From positions 1 to 9,153 of the forward strand of contig JABGOT010000051.1 in assembly GCA_018648985.1 (NCBI GenBank): a DNA stretch of 9,153 nt. The letters run 5' to 3'. Positions 1 to 6,973 of the stretch are shown in pieces; within the stretch, counting starts at the first letter, position 1, and the number at the start of each line of letters is the position of its first letter. Both the position numbers and the translations under genes were made by a program. The notes below the pieces were generated by a model. The model did not search any database, was not told where the DNA came from, and saw only the letters and a list, made by a program, of their open reading frames with translations. The DNA comes from Candidatus Ruthturnera sp. Lineage in GTDB: Bacteria; Pseudomonadota; Gammaproteobacteria; PS1; Pseudothioglobaceae.

Positions 1-339
1 GCAGTGGTTGATGATGATATGATGTTTGACATTGGCCCAGATTCAGCGGCTGAGTTAGCTGAGATTATGAAAAATGCTGGTACAATTGTTTGGAATGGCC
101 CAGTGGGCGTATTTGAGTTCGATCAATTTGAAGGTGGCACTAAAACATTGGCAATGGCAATCGCCGAGTCTGATGCGTTTTCAATTGCAGGCGGTGGCGA
201 CACGTTAGCGGCAGTTGATAAATATGGCATTGAAGATAGAATTAGTTACATCTCAACCGGCGGTGGTGCATTCTTAGAATTCTTAGAAGGCAAAAAATTA
301 CCAGCAGTAGAAATTTTAGAAAAAAGAGCAGCGGAGTAA
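1..339 (+). CDS. pgk: Phosphoglycerate kinase, C-terminal part (5' end outside the window)
   Basis: Cytosolic enzyme that interconverts 1,3-bisphosphoglycerate + ADP and 3-phosphoglycerate + ATP. It works in glycolysis and, in the reverse direction, in the Calvin cycle. The reading frame is open from base 1, so the gene enters from the left. About 113 residues of a family normally near 390 are visible, covering the C-terminal nucleotide-binding domain. Recognisable pieces are the NGPVGVFEF segment, the GGGDTLAA glycine-rich nucleotide loop and the ISTGGGAFLEFLEGK block, followed by the usual LPAVEIL tail. All match the proteobacterial consensus with no sign of damage. The gene stops with TAA only 3 nt before pyk and shares its reading frame, so the two are certainly co-transcribed. 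Identification is secure; nothing can be said about its start or promoter. Confidence 0.97.
   Translation, partial: AVVDDDMMFDIGPDSAAELAEIMKNAGTIVWNGPVGVFEFDQFEGGTKTLAMAIAESDAFSIAGGGDTLAAVDKYGIEDRISYISTGGGAFLEFLEGKKLPAVEILEKRAAE
333..336 (+). promoter_or_regulatory. Shine-Dalgarno GGAG supporting the TTG start of pyk
   Basis: GGAG lies inside the last codons of pgk, 6 nt before the TTG at 343. This spacing decides the non-ATG start. The protein begins MARRTKILATLGPAT, the normal pyruvate kinase N-terminus, and no in-frame ATG lies near it. An in-frame stop (the pgk TAA) sits just two codons upstream, so translation cannot begin any earlier. Confidence 0.75.
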
Positions 340-342
340 AAC

Positions 343-1791
343 TTGGCAAGAAGAACCAAAATATTAGCAACCCTAGGTCCGGCAACGGATAAAGAAGGCA
401 TACTAGAAAGTATTTTAGTCGCAGGTGTTAACGTGGTTCGAATTAACTTTTCGCATGGTAGTGAAGAAGAGCATTTAGGCCGTGTCAAAGCGGTACGTGA
501 GTGGGCGCAAGCCAACAACACTTACGTGGGTGTTTTGATGGATCTTCAAGGTCCTAAAATCCGTACTGCTTGCTTTAAAGGTGGTATTAAAATCCAGCTT
601 AATAATGGTGACTCATTTGCCTTAGATGCTGATATGGATGAAAACTCCGGCAATCAAGATTCAGTTGGTATTGCTTATAAAACACTGCCTCAAGAAGTCA
701 AACCTGGCAATATGTTATTGTTAGACGATGGTAAAGTCGTTCTAGAAGTGACCAGTATTGAAGGCAATAAAATCAATACTGTTGTTACTCAAGGCGGGCC
801 TTTGTCTGACAAGAAAGGCATCAACCTTCGTGGCGGTGGCTTGTCAGCCAATGCATTAACTGAAAAAGACAAGAAAGATATCTTTACCGCTGCCAAAGCT
901 AAAGCGGATTATGTGGCGTTGTCGTTCCCAGTGAGTGGTGATGATGTGCGTGAAACTAAAAAATTATTAGCTGAGGTTGGCGCACATGCTGGCGTTATTT
1001 CAAAAATTGAACGCGCCGAAGCGTTAGTAGAAGAAACTATTTTAGATATTATTAATGAGTCTGCTGGCATCATGGTGGCACGTGGTGACCTTGGTGTAGA
1101 GATTGGCGATCCACAATTACCGGCACAACAAAAAAGACTAATCAAATTAGCCAGATCAAACGATCGCATTGTGATTACCGCTACGCAGATGCTTGAGTCA
1201 ATGATTGAAAACCCTATTCCAACGCGTGCAGAAGTATTTGACGTGGCAAATGCGGTATTGGATGGTACTGACGCAGTCATGCTTTCAGCAGAGACAGCCG
1301 CAGGCGATTACCCAGAAAATGCAGTTAAGACAATGCATGATGTTTGTCTAGAGACTGAGAAAAATCCAATCGCAAAAACTTCACACCACAGACTTCATGA
1401 GCAATTTGAAGGTGTAGACGAAACCATTGCCATGAGCTCTATGTATGCAGCTAATCACTTAGGTGTTAGAGTGGTGGCGGCATTGACAGAAACTGGAAAA
1501 ACAGCCATGTGGATGTCAAGAATGAGTTCAAATATTTCAATTTTTGCCATGAGCGACAATGTTCAAACATTGCGCAAAGTAACACTATATCGTGGTGTTT
1601 ATCCATGTGGCATTGAAAAGAGTAATGCTAACGACTGGTCTCAAGTGAATGGAAAAGTGATCGATACACTGATAAAAAACGAGGTTGTAAAAGATGGCGA
1701 TTTGGTCATATTGACCAAAGGAATGTATAAAGACGAATCAGGTGGAACCAACATGATGAAGATTCTTCGTGTGGGTGATACTAATTATTAA
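343..1791 (+). CDS. pyk: Pyruvate kinase, PykA type
   Basis: Cytosolic enzyme that converts phosphoenolpyruvate + ADP to pyruvate + ATP. The 482-residue length suits the family (E. coli PykA is 480). Visible motifs are NFSHGS (35-40) and DLQGPKIR (67-74). The active-site signature ISKIERAEAL follows, with the catalytic Lys at 221 and a metal-binding Glu at 223. Next come MVARGDLGVEI, with metal ligand Asp249, and ITATQMLESM, with Thr281. The C-terminal regulatory domain carries MYAANHL and LYRGVYP, which resemble E. coli PykA rather than PykF, so an AMP- or sugar-phosphate-regulated type II enzyme is inferred. The start is TTG with GGAG 6 nt upstream. It lies between pgk and fba; the 29-nt gap to fba suggests one transcript. 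A pyruvate kinase between two Calvin-cycle enzymes offers an exit from 3-phosphoglycerate to pyruvate. Confidence 0.97.
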   Translation: MARRTKILATLGPATDKEGILESILVAGVNVVRINFSHGSEEEHLGRVKAVREWAQANNTYVGVLMDLQGPKIRTACFKGGIKIQLNNGDSFALDADMDENSGNQDSVGIAYKTLPQEVKPGNMLLLDDGKVVLEVTSIEGNKINTVVTQGGPLSDKKGINLRGGGLSANALTEKDKKDIFTAAKAKADYVALSFPVSGDDVRETKKLLAEVGAHAGVISKIERAEALVEETILDIINESAGIMVARGDLGVEIGDPQLPAQQKRLIKLARSNDRIVITATQMLESMIENPIPTRAEVFDVANAVLDGTDAVMLSAETAAGDYPENAVKTMHDVCLETEKNPIAKTSHHRLHEQFEGVDETIAMSSMYAANHLGVRVVAALTETGKTAMWMSRMSSNISIFAMSDNVQTLRKVTLYRGVYPCGIEKSNANDWSQVNGKVIDTLIKNEVVKDGDLVILTKGMYKDESGGTNMMKILRVGDTNY

Positions 1792-1807
1792 AACAGTAAA
1801 AATAAGA

Positions 1808-1813
1808 AAGGAG
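1808..1813 (+). promoter_or_regulatory. Strong Shine-Dalgarno AAGGAG of fba
   Basis: AAGGAG with a 7-nt spacer to the ATG at 1821. It is the best ribosome binding site in the first operon and fits high expression of the aldolase. I see no clear promoter in the 29-nt pyk-fba gap. Confidence 0.8.
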
Positions 1814-1820
1814 TAAATAT

Positions 1821-2882
1821 ATGATAATTTCATTAAGAGAATTATTGGATCACGCAGCAGAAAATGGTTACGGAATGCCTGCGTTTAACGTTAACAACAT
1901 GGAGCAAGTTCATGCGATCATGCAAGCGGCTGAAAAAACTAACAGCCCAGTGATTATGCAGGGTTCTGCAGGCGCACGTTCTTACGCGGGTGAGCCGTTC
2001 TTACGTCACCTAATTATTGCGGCGACTGAAATGTACCCAAACATTCCAGTAGTAATGCACCAGGATCACGGTTCTGAGCCAGATATTTGTTTGCGTTCAA
2101 TTCAATCAGGTTTTTCATCAGTAATGATGGATGGTTCTTTAGAAGCTGACATGAAAACACCAGCAAGTTTTGAATACAACGTTGCGGTAACAGCCGAAGT
2201 TGTGAAAATGGCACACGCAGGTGGTGTTTCAGTAGAAGGTGAATTAGGTTGTTTAGGTTCATTAGAAACTGGCATGATGGGTGAAGAAGATGGCCACGGT
2301 GCTGAAGGTAAATTAGACCTTGATATGTTATTAACTTCTGTTGAAGAAGCGGCTGACTTTGTAAAAGCAACAAACGTTGATGCATTAGCAATCGCGATTG
2401 GTACTTCACATGGTGCATACAAATTTACAGCTGAGCCAACAGGCGATGTATTGCGTATTGACCGTATTAAAGAAATTCACGAACGTTTACCAAACACTCA
2501 TTTAGTGATGCATGGTTCTTCATCGGTACCACAAGAATGGTTAGAAATCATTAACTCACATGGTGGTGATATGGGCCAAACTTATGGTGTTCCAGTTGAA
2601 GAAATTCAAGAAGGCATCAAGAACGGCGTACGTAAAGTGAACATCGATACAGATTTACGTATGGCTTCAACAGGTGCAGTACGTAAGCATTTGATTGAAA
2701 ACGCATCAAACTTTGATCCACGTAAATTCTTAAAAGATTCAACAGCAGCAATGTCTGACATTTGTGCAGCACGTTTTGAAGCATTTGGTTCTGCAGGTAA
2801 TGCAGATAAAATCAAAGTATCTTCATTAGACACAATGAGTCAAAGATATGCAGCAGGTGAGTTAGACGCTAACATTAAGTAA
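1821..2882 (+). CDS. fba: Class II fructose-bisphosphate aldolase, Calvin-cycle subtype
   Basis: Zinc-dependent cytosolic aldolase that joins dihydroxyacetone phosphate and glyceraldehyde 3-phosphate to fructose 1,6-bisphosphate. In autotrophs this subtype also makes sedoheptulose 1,7-bisphosphate. It has 353 residues, usual for the CbbA/FbaA group. Key residues are in VVMHQDHG (catalytic Asp82, zinc-ligand His83), VEGELGCLGSLETG (Glu141), GTSHGAYKF (zinc-ligand His197), LVMHGSSS (zinc-ligand His231, phosphate loop) and VNIDTD (273-278). The near-consensus run around MMDGSLEADMKTPAS and EEDGHGAEGKL identifies the Calvin-cycle subtype rather than the E. coli FbaA or GatY types. The ATG start has AAGGAG at ideal distance. 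It is the last gene of the pgk-pyk-fba unit, with an intrinsic terminator about 20 nt after its stop. The subtype is family knowledge; a role in carbon fixation is inferred, since no RuBisCO gene lies in this window. Confidence 0.97.
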   Translation: MIISLRELLDHAAENGYGMPAFNVNNMEQVHAIMQAAEKTNSPVIMQGSAGARSYAGEPFLRHLIIAATEMYPNIPVVMHQDHGSEPDICLRSIQSGFSSVMMDGSLEADMKTPASFEYNVAVTAEVVKMAHAGGVSVEGELGCLGSLETGMMGEEDGHGAEGKLDLDMLLTSVEEAADFVKATNVDALAIAIGTSHGAYKFTAEPTGDVLRIDRIKEIHERLPNTHLVMHGSSSVPQEWLEIINSHGGDMGQTYGVPVEEIQEGIKNGVRKVNIDTDLRMASTGAVRKHLIENASNFDPRKFLKDSTAAMSDICAARFEAFGSAGNADKIKVSSLDTMSQRYAAGELDANIK

Positions 2883-2895
2883 GCATCTAAGCATC
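2880..2895 (+). repeat. Tandem octamer TAAGCATC x2 across the fba stop codon
   Basis: TAAGCATC occurs twice without a gap at 2880-2887 and 2888-2895. The first copy supplies the fba stop codon. It is followed directly by the 10-bp palindrome TCAAGCTTGA (2894-2903), which runs into the terminator stem. This looks like a small slippage duplication; no function is evident. Confidence 0.6.
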
Positions 2896-2902
2896 AAGCT
2901 TG

Positions 2903-2938
2903 AAAGGCTCGTTTTTATAACGGGCCTTTTTCGTTTTT
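2903..2938 (+). terminator. Intrinsic terminator of the pgk-pyk-fba operon
   Basis: AAAGGCTCG (2903-2911) pairs with CGGGCCTTT (2921-2929) over 9 bp, including one U.G wobble, around a 9-nt AT-rich loop. T runs follow at 2927-2931 and 2934-2938, broken by CG. Its place 20 nt after the fba stop and before an independent gene set supports a Rho-independent terminator. Confidence 0.85.
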
Positions 2939-2939
2939 C

Positions 2940-2956
2940 AGGTGATACAATAAATT
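2940..2956 (+). promoter_or_regulatory. Possible extended -10 promoter and Shine-Dalgarno-like site before mnmG
   Basis: TGATACAAT (2943-2951) matches the extended -10 form TGnTAtAAT with one mismatch. No good -35 is present: the hexamer 17 nt upstream is GGCCTT, inside the terminator. A start of transcription 6-7 nt downstream would fall on or next to the mnmG ATG, giving a leaderless message. The same bases include AGGTGAT (2940-2946), which pairs fully with the anti-Shine-Dalgarno tail but lies 10 nt from the ATG, rather far for that part of the motif. Either reading, or both, may be right. Confidence 0.4.
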
Positions 2957-4828
2957 ATGCAAATCAATAAGCATTATTCAGTAATTGTAATTGGCGGTGG
3001 CCATGCTGGTACCGAAGCCGCCCTGGCTTCTGCGCGCATGGGTGTAAGCACGTTGTTGATTACGCATAATATTGAAACATTGGGTCAAATGAGTTGTAAC
3101 CCTGCGATTGGCGGGATTGGTAAAGGCCATTTGGTTAAAGAAATTGATGCCATGGGCGGCGCAATGGCGAGCGCTATTGATAAGGCTGGTATTCAATTTA
3201 GAACTTTGAATGCTTCTAAAGGGCCTGCCGTACGTGCAACTAGAGCGCAAGCAGATCGTGTTTTGTATAAAGCGGCTATTCGTTATATTTTAGAGAATCA
3301 AGAAAATCTGTCTTTATTCCAACAAGCAGTTGATGATCTTATTATTGAGAATGATGTAATCAAGGGTATTAAAACTCAAATGGGTTTAAATTTCTTGGCT
3401 GATAAAGTTATTCTCACCTCAGGTACTTTTTTGGGCGGTGTGATTCATATTGGTCAATCTAATTTTGAAGGCGGTCGAGCGGGTGATGCACCATCCAACC
3501 CTTTATCAAGAACACTTAGATCTTATGATCTTGGTGTGGGCAGGTTAAAAACTGGCACGCCACCAAGGTTAGATGGACGCACGATTGATTTTGGCATACT
3601 GCAGCCACAACCAGGCGACACCCCATTGCCGACTTTTTCTTTTATGGGGAAATTATCAGATCATCCTGAGCAAATCCCTTGTTATATTACTCATACTAAT
3701 GAAAAAACACACGACTTTATCCGTAAAGGGTTGAAAGATTCGCCGATGTACACGGGCAATATTGAAGGCATCGGCCCACGTTATTGTCCATCGATTGAAG
3801 ACAAAGTAGTTCGTTTTGCTGAGCGTGATTCACACCAAATCTTTGTAGAGCCTGAAGGGCTAACCACCAATGAAGTTTATCCAAACGGTGTGTCTACGTC
3901 ACTACCATATGAAGTTCAAGTTGATTTTATTCGCTCTATTAAAGGTTTTGAGAATGCTCAGATTGTTCGTCCTGGCTATGCCATTGAATACGACTTCTTT
4001 GATCCGCGTGGCCTTAAGCAAACACTCGAAGTTAAAAAAATATCCGGCTTGTATTTTGCTGGGCAAATTAACGGCACTACCGGTTATGAAGAAGCCGCTG
4101 CACAAGGGTTGTTAGCTGGTGTGAATGCAGCTTGCGCTATACAAGAAAAAGATTCTTGGCACCCAAAGCGTGACGAAAGTTATATTGGCGTGATGGTGGA
4201 TGACTTGATTACCAAAGGCACTAACGAGCCTTATCGTATGTTTACTTCACGCGCTGAGTACCGCCTACTTTTGCGAGAAGACAATGCAGATGAGCGCCTC
4301 ACGCCTAAAGCCAGAGAGTTGGGTTTGATCGATGATATTCGTTGGCAAGCGTTTGAGAAAAAATATGATTTAATTACAAAAGAAAAACAACGTTTAAAAA
4401 CTACTTGGGTGCAGGCAGACGATATGCAAGCAAGTGAAGTTTTGGGCACCAAATTAAATCATGAGTACAATCTAGAAACGCTATTGAAACGACCTAAGGT
4501 TGATTATCAACTACTTAGTAAAATTGAATCGGCACAGCCTTTTTTGCAAGACCGATTGCTGGTTGCGCAAGTAGAAAACCAGGTGAAGTATGAAGGCTAT
4601 ATCAAACGCCAACTTGATGAGGTTGAAAAATACCGTAAAAATGAAAACACACAACTACCAGAATCAATGGACTATGATGTGATTCAAGCGCTTTCAGCAG
4701 AGGTAAGGCAAAAATTAAGTCTTCATCGCCCAGAGACTATTGGTCAGGCTAGTCGTATTCAAGGTGTGACTCCGGCTTCTATTTCTATTCTACTGGTTTA
4801 TTTAAAAACTTATAAAGTGGCGTCATGA
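2957..4828 (+). CDS. mnmG: tRNA uridine-5-carboxymethylaminomethyl modification enzyme MnmG (GidA)
   Basis: FAD-dependent enzyme that acts with the GTPase MnmE to put (carboxymethyl)aminomethyl groups on the wobble uridine U34 of certain tRNAs, using methylenetetrahydrofolate. The 623 residues compare with 629 in E. coli. The FAD Rossmann motif GGGHAG is at 13-18. The two catalytic cysteines fall at Cys47 (MSCNPAIGGIGKGH) and Cys277 (RYCPSIEDKV), the same numbers as in E. coli. Other family blocks are GRAGDAPS, RLKTGTPPRLDGR, EVYPNGVSTSLP, GYAIEYDF, INGTTGYEEAAAQG and FTSRAEYRLLLREDNAD. The C-terminal helical, tRNA/MnmE-interacting domain ends with LHRPETIGQASRIQGVTPAS. The ATG at 2957 places the FAD motif at the normal distance. 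It heads the six-gene operon and overlaps rsmG by 4 nt. mnmE is not in this window. Confidence 0.98.
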   Translation: MQINKHYSVIVIGGGHAGTEAALASARMGVSTLLITHNIETLGQMSCNPAIGGIGKGHLVKEIDAMGGAMASAIDKAGIQFRTLNASKGPAVRATRAQADRVLYKAAIRYILENQENLSLFQQAVDDLIIENDVIKGIKTQMGLNFLADKVILTSGTFLGGVIHIGQSNFEGGRAGDAPSNPLSRTLRSYDLGVGRLKTGTPPRLDGRTIDFGILQPQPGDTPLPTFSFMGKLSDHPEQIPCYITHTNEKTHDFIRKGLKDSPMYTGNIEGIGPRYCPSIEDKVVRFAERDSHQIFVEPEGLTTNEVYPNGVSTSLPYEVQVDFIRSIKGFENAQIVRPGYAIEYDFFDPRGLKQTLEVKKISGLYFAGQINGTTGYEEAAAQGLLAGVNAACAIQEKDSWHPKRDESYIGVMVDDLITKGTNEPYRMFTSRAEYRLLLREDNADERLTPKARELGLIDDIRWQAFEKKYDLITKEKQRLKTTWVQADDMQASEVLGTKLNHEYNLETLLKRPKVDYQLLSKIESAQPFLQDRLLVAQVENQVKYEGYIKRQLDEVEKYRKNENTQLPESMDYDVIQALSAEVRQKLSLHRPETIGQASRIQGVTPASISILLVYLKTYKVAS

Positions 4829-5439
4829 GTGAGCTTCGACAAACCTTGCTAAGCGGTTCTGAGCAAATGGATCTGTCATTAAAAGACCAGCAAACTGAGC
4901 AGTTATTAAGCTATCTTGAGCTTATGACTAAGTGGAATAAAACCTATAATCTAAGCGCTATTCGTGATCCACAATTAGGCGTTAAAAAACACTTGCTCGA
5001 CAGCTTGTCGATTTTGCCATATGTTAATGACGATTCGTTGTTGGACGTAGGCGCAGGCGCAGGCTTGCCTGGCATCGTTTTAGCGATCATGAAGCCAGTC
5101 CTTGCGGTGAGTGTACTTGATAGTGTGGGCAAAAAATGTCGATTTATGCAATTTGTAAAAACACAATTACAATTGGATAACCTTAGTGTGATTAACGAAC
5201 GAGTTGAAGATTTTAAGCCTAAGGCCTGTTTTGGGCAAATCACTTCAAGGGCTTTTGCTGAGGCTGATAAAACATTAAAACTAACGAAGCATTTATTGTG
5301 TAATAATGGTCGTTACTTACTGATGAAAGGTGATCATTTTTCACAAGAAGACATACAAGGTGTGTCGATGACACCATATAAGATCAATGTGCCTGGCGTG
5401 TCAGACGATCGATTTTTATTGGAAATACAATTAGGATAA
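4825..5439 (+). CDS. rsmG: 16S rRNA (guanine-527-N7)-methyltransferase RsmG (GidB)
   Basis: S-adenosylmethionine-dependent methyltransferase that makes m7G527 in the 530 loop of 16S rRNA. Loss of this enzyme gives low-level streptomycin resistance in several bacteria. The 204 residues compare with 207 in E. coli. The family block KWNKTYNLSAIRDP lies at 37-49 and the conserved KKHLLDSLSILPY follows. The SAM-binding motif I is LLDVGAGAGLPGIVLAI (72-88). LDSVGKKCRFM (98-108) is the second SAM contact region, ERVED (125-129) the next, and ITSRAFA (139-145) holds the conserved Arg142. The start codon overlaps the mnmG stop (ATGA), with only weak Shine-Dalgarno sequence in front, so translation is likely coupled to mnmG. 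The mnmG-rsmG pairing is widely conserved. Nothing in the sequence is odd. Confidence 0.97.
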   Translation: MSELRQTLLSGSEQMDLSLKDQQTEQLLSYLELMTKWNKTYNLSAIRDPQLGVKKHLLDSLSILPYVNDDSLLDVGAGAGLPGIVLAIMKPVLAVSVLDSVGKKCRFMQFVKTQLQLDNLSVINERVEDFKPKACFGQITSRAFAEADKTLKLTKHLLCNNGRYLLMKGDHFSQEDIQGVSMTPYKINVPGVSDDRFLLEIQLG

Positions 5440-5441
5440 TC

Positions 5442-6206
5442 ATGAAGAAAATACTTACTTATTTATTGTTATTAATCACTATTACTATTATTGCTTTTGT
5501 CGTATTTTTTGATGGGCTAGCCAAAAGTGCAATTGAGGCTTACGCTCAAAAGTCACTTAAAACACCGGTGAGCATTGCTGAGTTTAGAAGTGATTTGTCA
5601 GTTGGAAAAATTGACATGGATTTTATTGAAGTCAAAAATCCAAGCACTTTTAAGAACGAAAATGCCTTTGTTTTAAATCATTTAAGTGCCGTCATTTCTG
5701 CCGAAAGTAACGAAGACTTAATTATTGTTGATAGCCTAGAGTTTGATGGCTTGTTATTCTCCTTGGAGCAAAATGAAAAACAGGTTAATTTAGTAGCACT
5801 GTTAAAAAACCTAGAGCAAGAGTCTAATAATTCTAGCCAGAACACCACCACTTCTAATGTTGAAAAAAACGAACAGTCTGAGACTCGAGTTATCATTAAG
5901 GATTTGCAATTTATCAATACGCAACTTAAGATCGATACACAATGGTTTAAAGATACCGTGGATGTGCCTACTGTAATTGTCCGTCACTTTGGCGGAGAGA
6001 AAGGTATCCCTCTTAATCTCGTAGGTGCAGAGTTAATGAAGACAGCATTACGCAGAATTCAAAATGAAGTTGAAAATCAAGGCTTAAAACTAGGTGAAAA
6101 AGAAATTAAAGAAGGCATACGCCGACAATTAGAAGGCGAGCTGGAAGGGTTGAAAGGAAAACTGGATGGTAAGGCCAGAGGCTGGATGAAAAAACTGGGC
6201 TTATGA
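5442..6206 (+). CDS. Membrane-anchored AsmA-like protein of unknown function
   Basis: Not a gene with a known specific role. The 254-residue product starts with Lys-Lys and a single hydrophobic segment (about 4-23), an uncleaved anchor or signal peptide, so the rest is probably periplasmic. The part that follows has the look of short AsmA/DUF748-like proteins: a helix ending in TPVSIAEFRSDLSVGK (41-56), then a VKNPSTFKNENAF block (64-76) and LIIVDSLEFDGLLFSLE (93-109). An Asn/Ser/Thr/Glu-rich, probably disordered linker (126-147) comes next, then a second short beta-rich part. The tail (196-252) is highly charged and amphipathic, likely helical or coiled. The ATG lies 2 nt after the rsmG stop, with AGGA 5 nt upstream, and its own stop overlaps tatD. 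AsmA-type proteins are linked to envelope lipid transport in other systems; that role is only a guess here. Confidence 0.8.
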   Translation: MKKILTYLLLLITITIIAFVVFFDGLAKSAIEAYAQKSLKTPVSIAEFRSDLSVGKIDMDFIEVKNPSTFKNENAFVLNHLSAVISAESNEDLIIVDSLEFDGLLFSLEQNEKQVNLVALLKNLEQESNNSSQNTTTSNVEKNEQSETRVIIKDLQFINTQLKIDTQWFKDTVDVPTVIVRHFGGEKGIPLNLVGAELMKTALRRIQNEVENQGLKLGEKEIKEGIRRQLEGELEGLKGKLDGKARGWMKKLGL

Positions 6207-6973
6207 AAATAATCGATTCCCATTGTCATATTGACCGCGTTGACTTAGATCAGTTTGGTGGCAACATCGAGAGCATGCTTGCCCATGCTAAAGACCTATC
6301 AGTAGAAGAGTTTTTATGTGTTTGTATTGATCTTGAACATTTTGACGATGTGTTTTCCCTAGCAAAATTGCATCAACAAATCTACGCCTCAGTCGGTGTG
6401 CATCCAACCGAACAAGAAGGCAAAGACCCAAGTGTAGAAGAGCTACTCACGCTAGCAGATCATGACAAAATTATAGCCATTGGTGAGACTGGGCTAGATT
6501 ATTTCCACATTGAAAAAGACACGGCTGATTGGCAGCGTGATCGTTTTAGACGGCATATTAAAGCCTCAAATCAATCAGGTAAACCAATGATTATCCATAC
6601 GCGCGATGCCAAAGCCGACACCATCAAAATTATGCAAGAGGAAAAAGCACAAGCAGGCGTAATGCATTGTTTTGCTGAAGATTGGGAGACCGCTGAAGCG
6701 GCACTAGACTTAGGTTTTTATATTTCTTTTTCTGGCATTATTACTTTTAAAAGTGCAGCTGATTTACGTGAAGTTGCTAAAAAAGTACCCGCTGATCGTT
6801 TGCTGGTCGAAACTGATTCTCCTTATTTAACACCAGTGCCGTATCGTGGCAAACCAAACTCACCGGCTTACACCTATTATGTGGCTGAAAAATTAGCCGA
6901 AATACGTGGCACCAGTATTAATGATATTGCTGATACCACCACCGCCAATTTCAAGCAACTGTTTTCTTTATGA
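6203..6973 (+). CDS. TatD-family metal-dependent deoxyribonuclease (YcfH-like)
   Basis: Amidohydrolase-fold, metal-dependent hydrolase of the TatD family. Members act as 3'-5' DNases or on D-aminoacyl-tRNA, but the cellular substrate of the YcfH branch is poorly known. The 256-residue length is normal. All metal-site motifs are present: DSHCHID (His7, His9), GETGLDYF (Glu95), IIHTRDA (His132), GVMHCF (His155) and LLVETDSPYLTPVPYRGKPN (Asp205). GVHPTE (65-70) also matches. The overall pattern is closer to YcfH than to TatD itself or YjjV, but without alignment I give no symbol. The start overlaps the stop of the AsmA-like gene (ATGA), and its stop overlaps rluC in the same way. It is not next to tat secretion genes, as expected for this branch. 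Confidence 0.95.
   Translation: MKIIDSHCHIDRVDLDQFGGNIESMLAHAKDLSVEEFLCVCIDLEHFDDVFSLAKLHQQIYASVGVHPTEQEGKDPSVEELLTLADHDKIIAIGETGLDYFHIEKDTADWQRDRFRRHIKASNQSGKPMIIHTRDAKADTIKIMQEEKAQAGVMHCFAEDWETAEAALDLGFYISFSGIITFKSAADLREVAKKVPADRLLVETDSPYLTPVPYRGKPNSPAYTYYVAEKLAEIRGTSINDIADTTTANFKQLFSL

Noticed and set aside
2014..2418. Long open frames on the - strand inside fba (also 2102-2422)
   Set aside because: They lie fully antisense to a well-conserved aldolase gene, have low-complexity Leu/His/Gln-rich or Ser/Pro-rich translations, and match no family pattern. The same holds for the - strand frames inside pyk, mnmG, rsmG and rluC.
3870..4115. 81-codon + strand frame inside mnmG
   Set aside because: It overlaps a conserved part of mnmG in another frame, with no ribosome site and a translation that resembles no protein.
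5442..6206. Assigning the AsmA-like gene to a Par, Tat or secretion system component
   Set aside because: Its neighbours rsmG and tatD invite this, but no Par ATPase motif or Tat twin-arginine motif is present, and TatD-family nucleases are not part of the Tat translocon.
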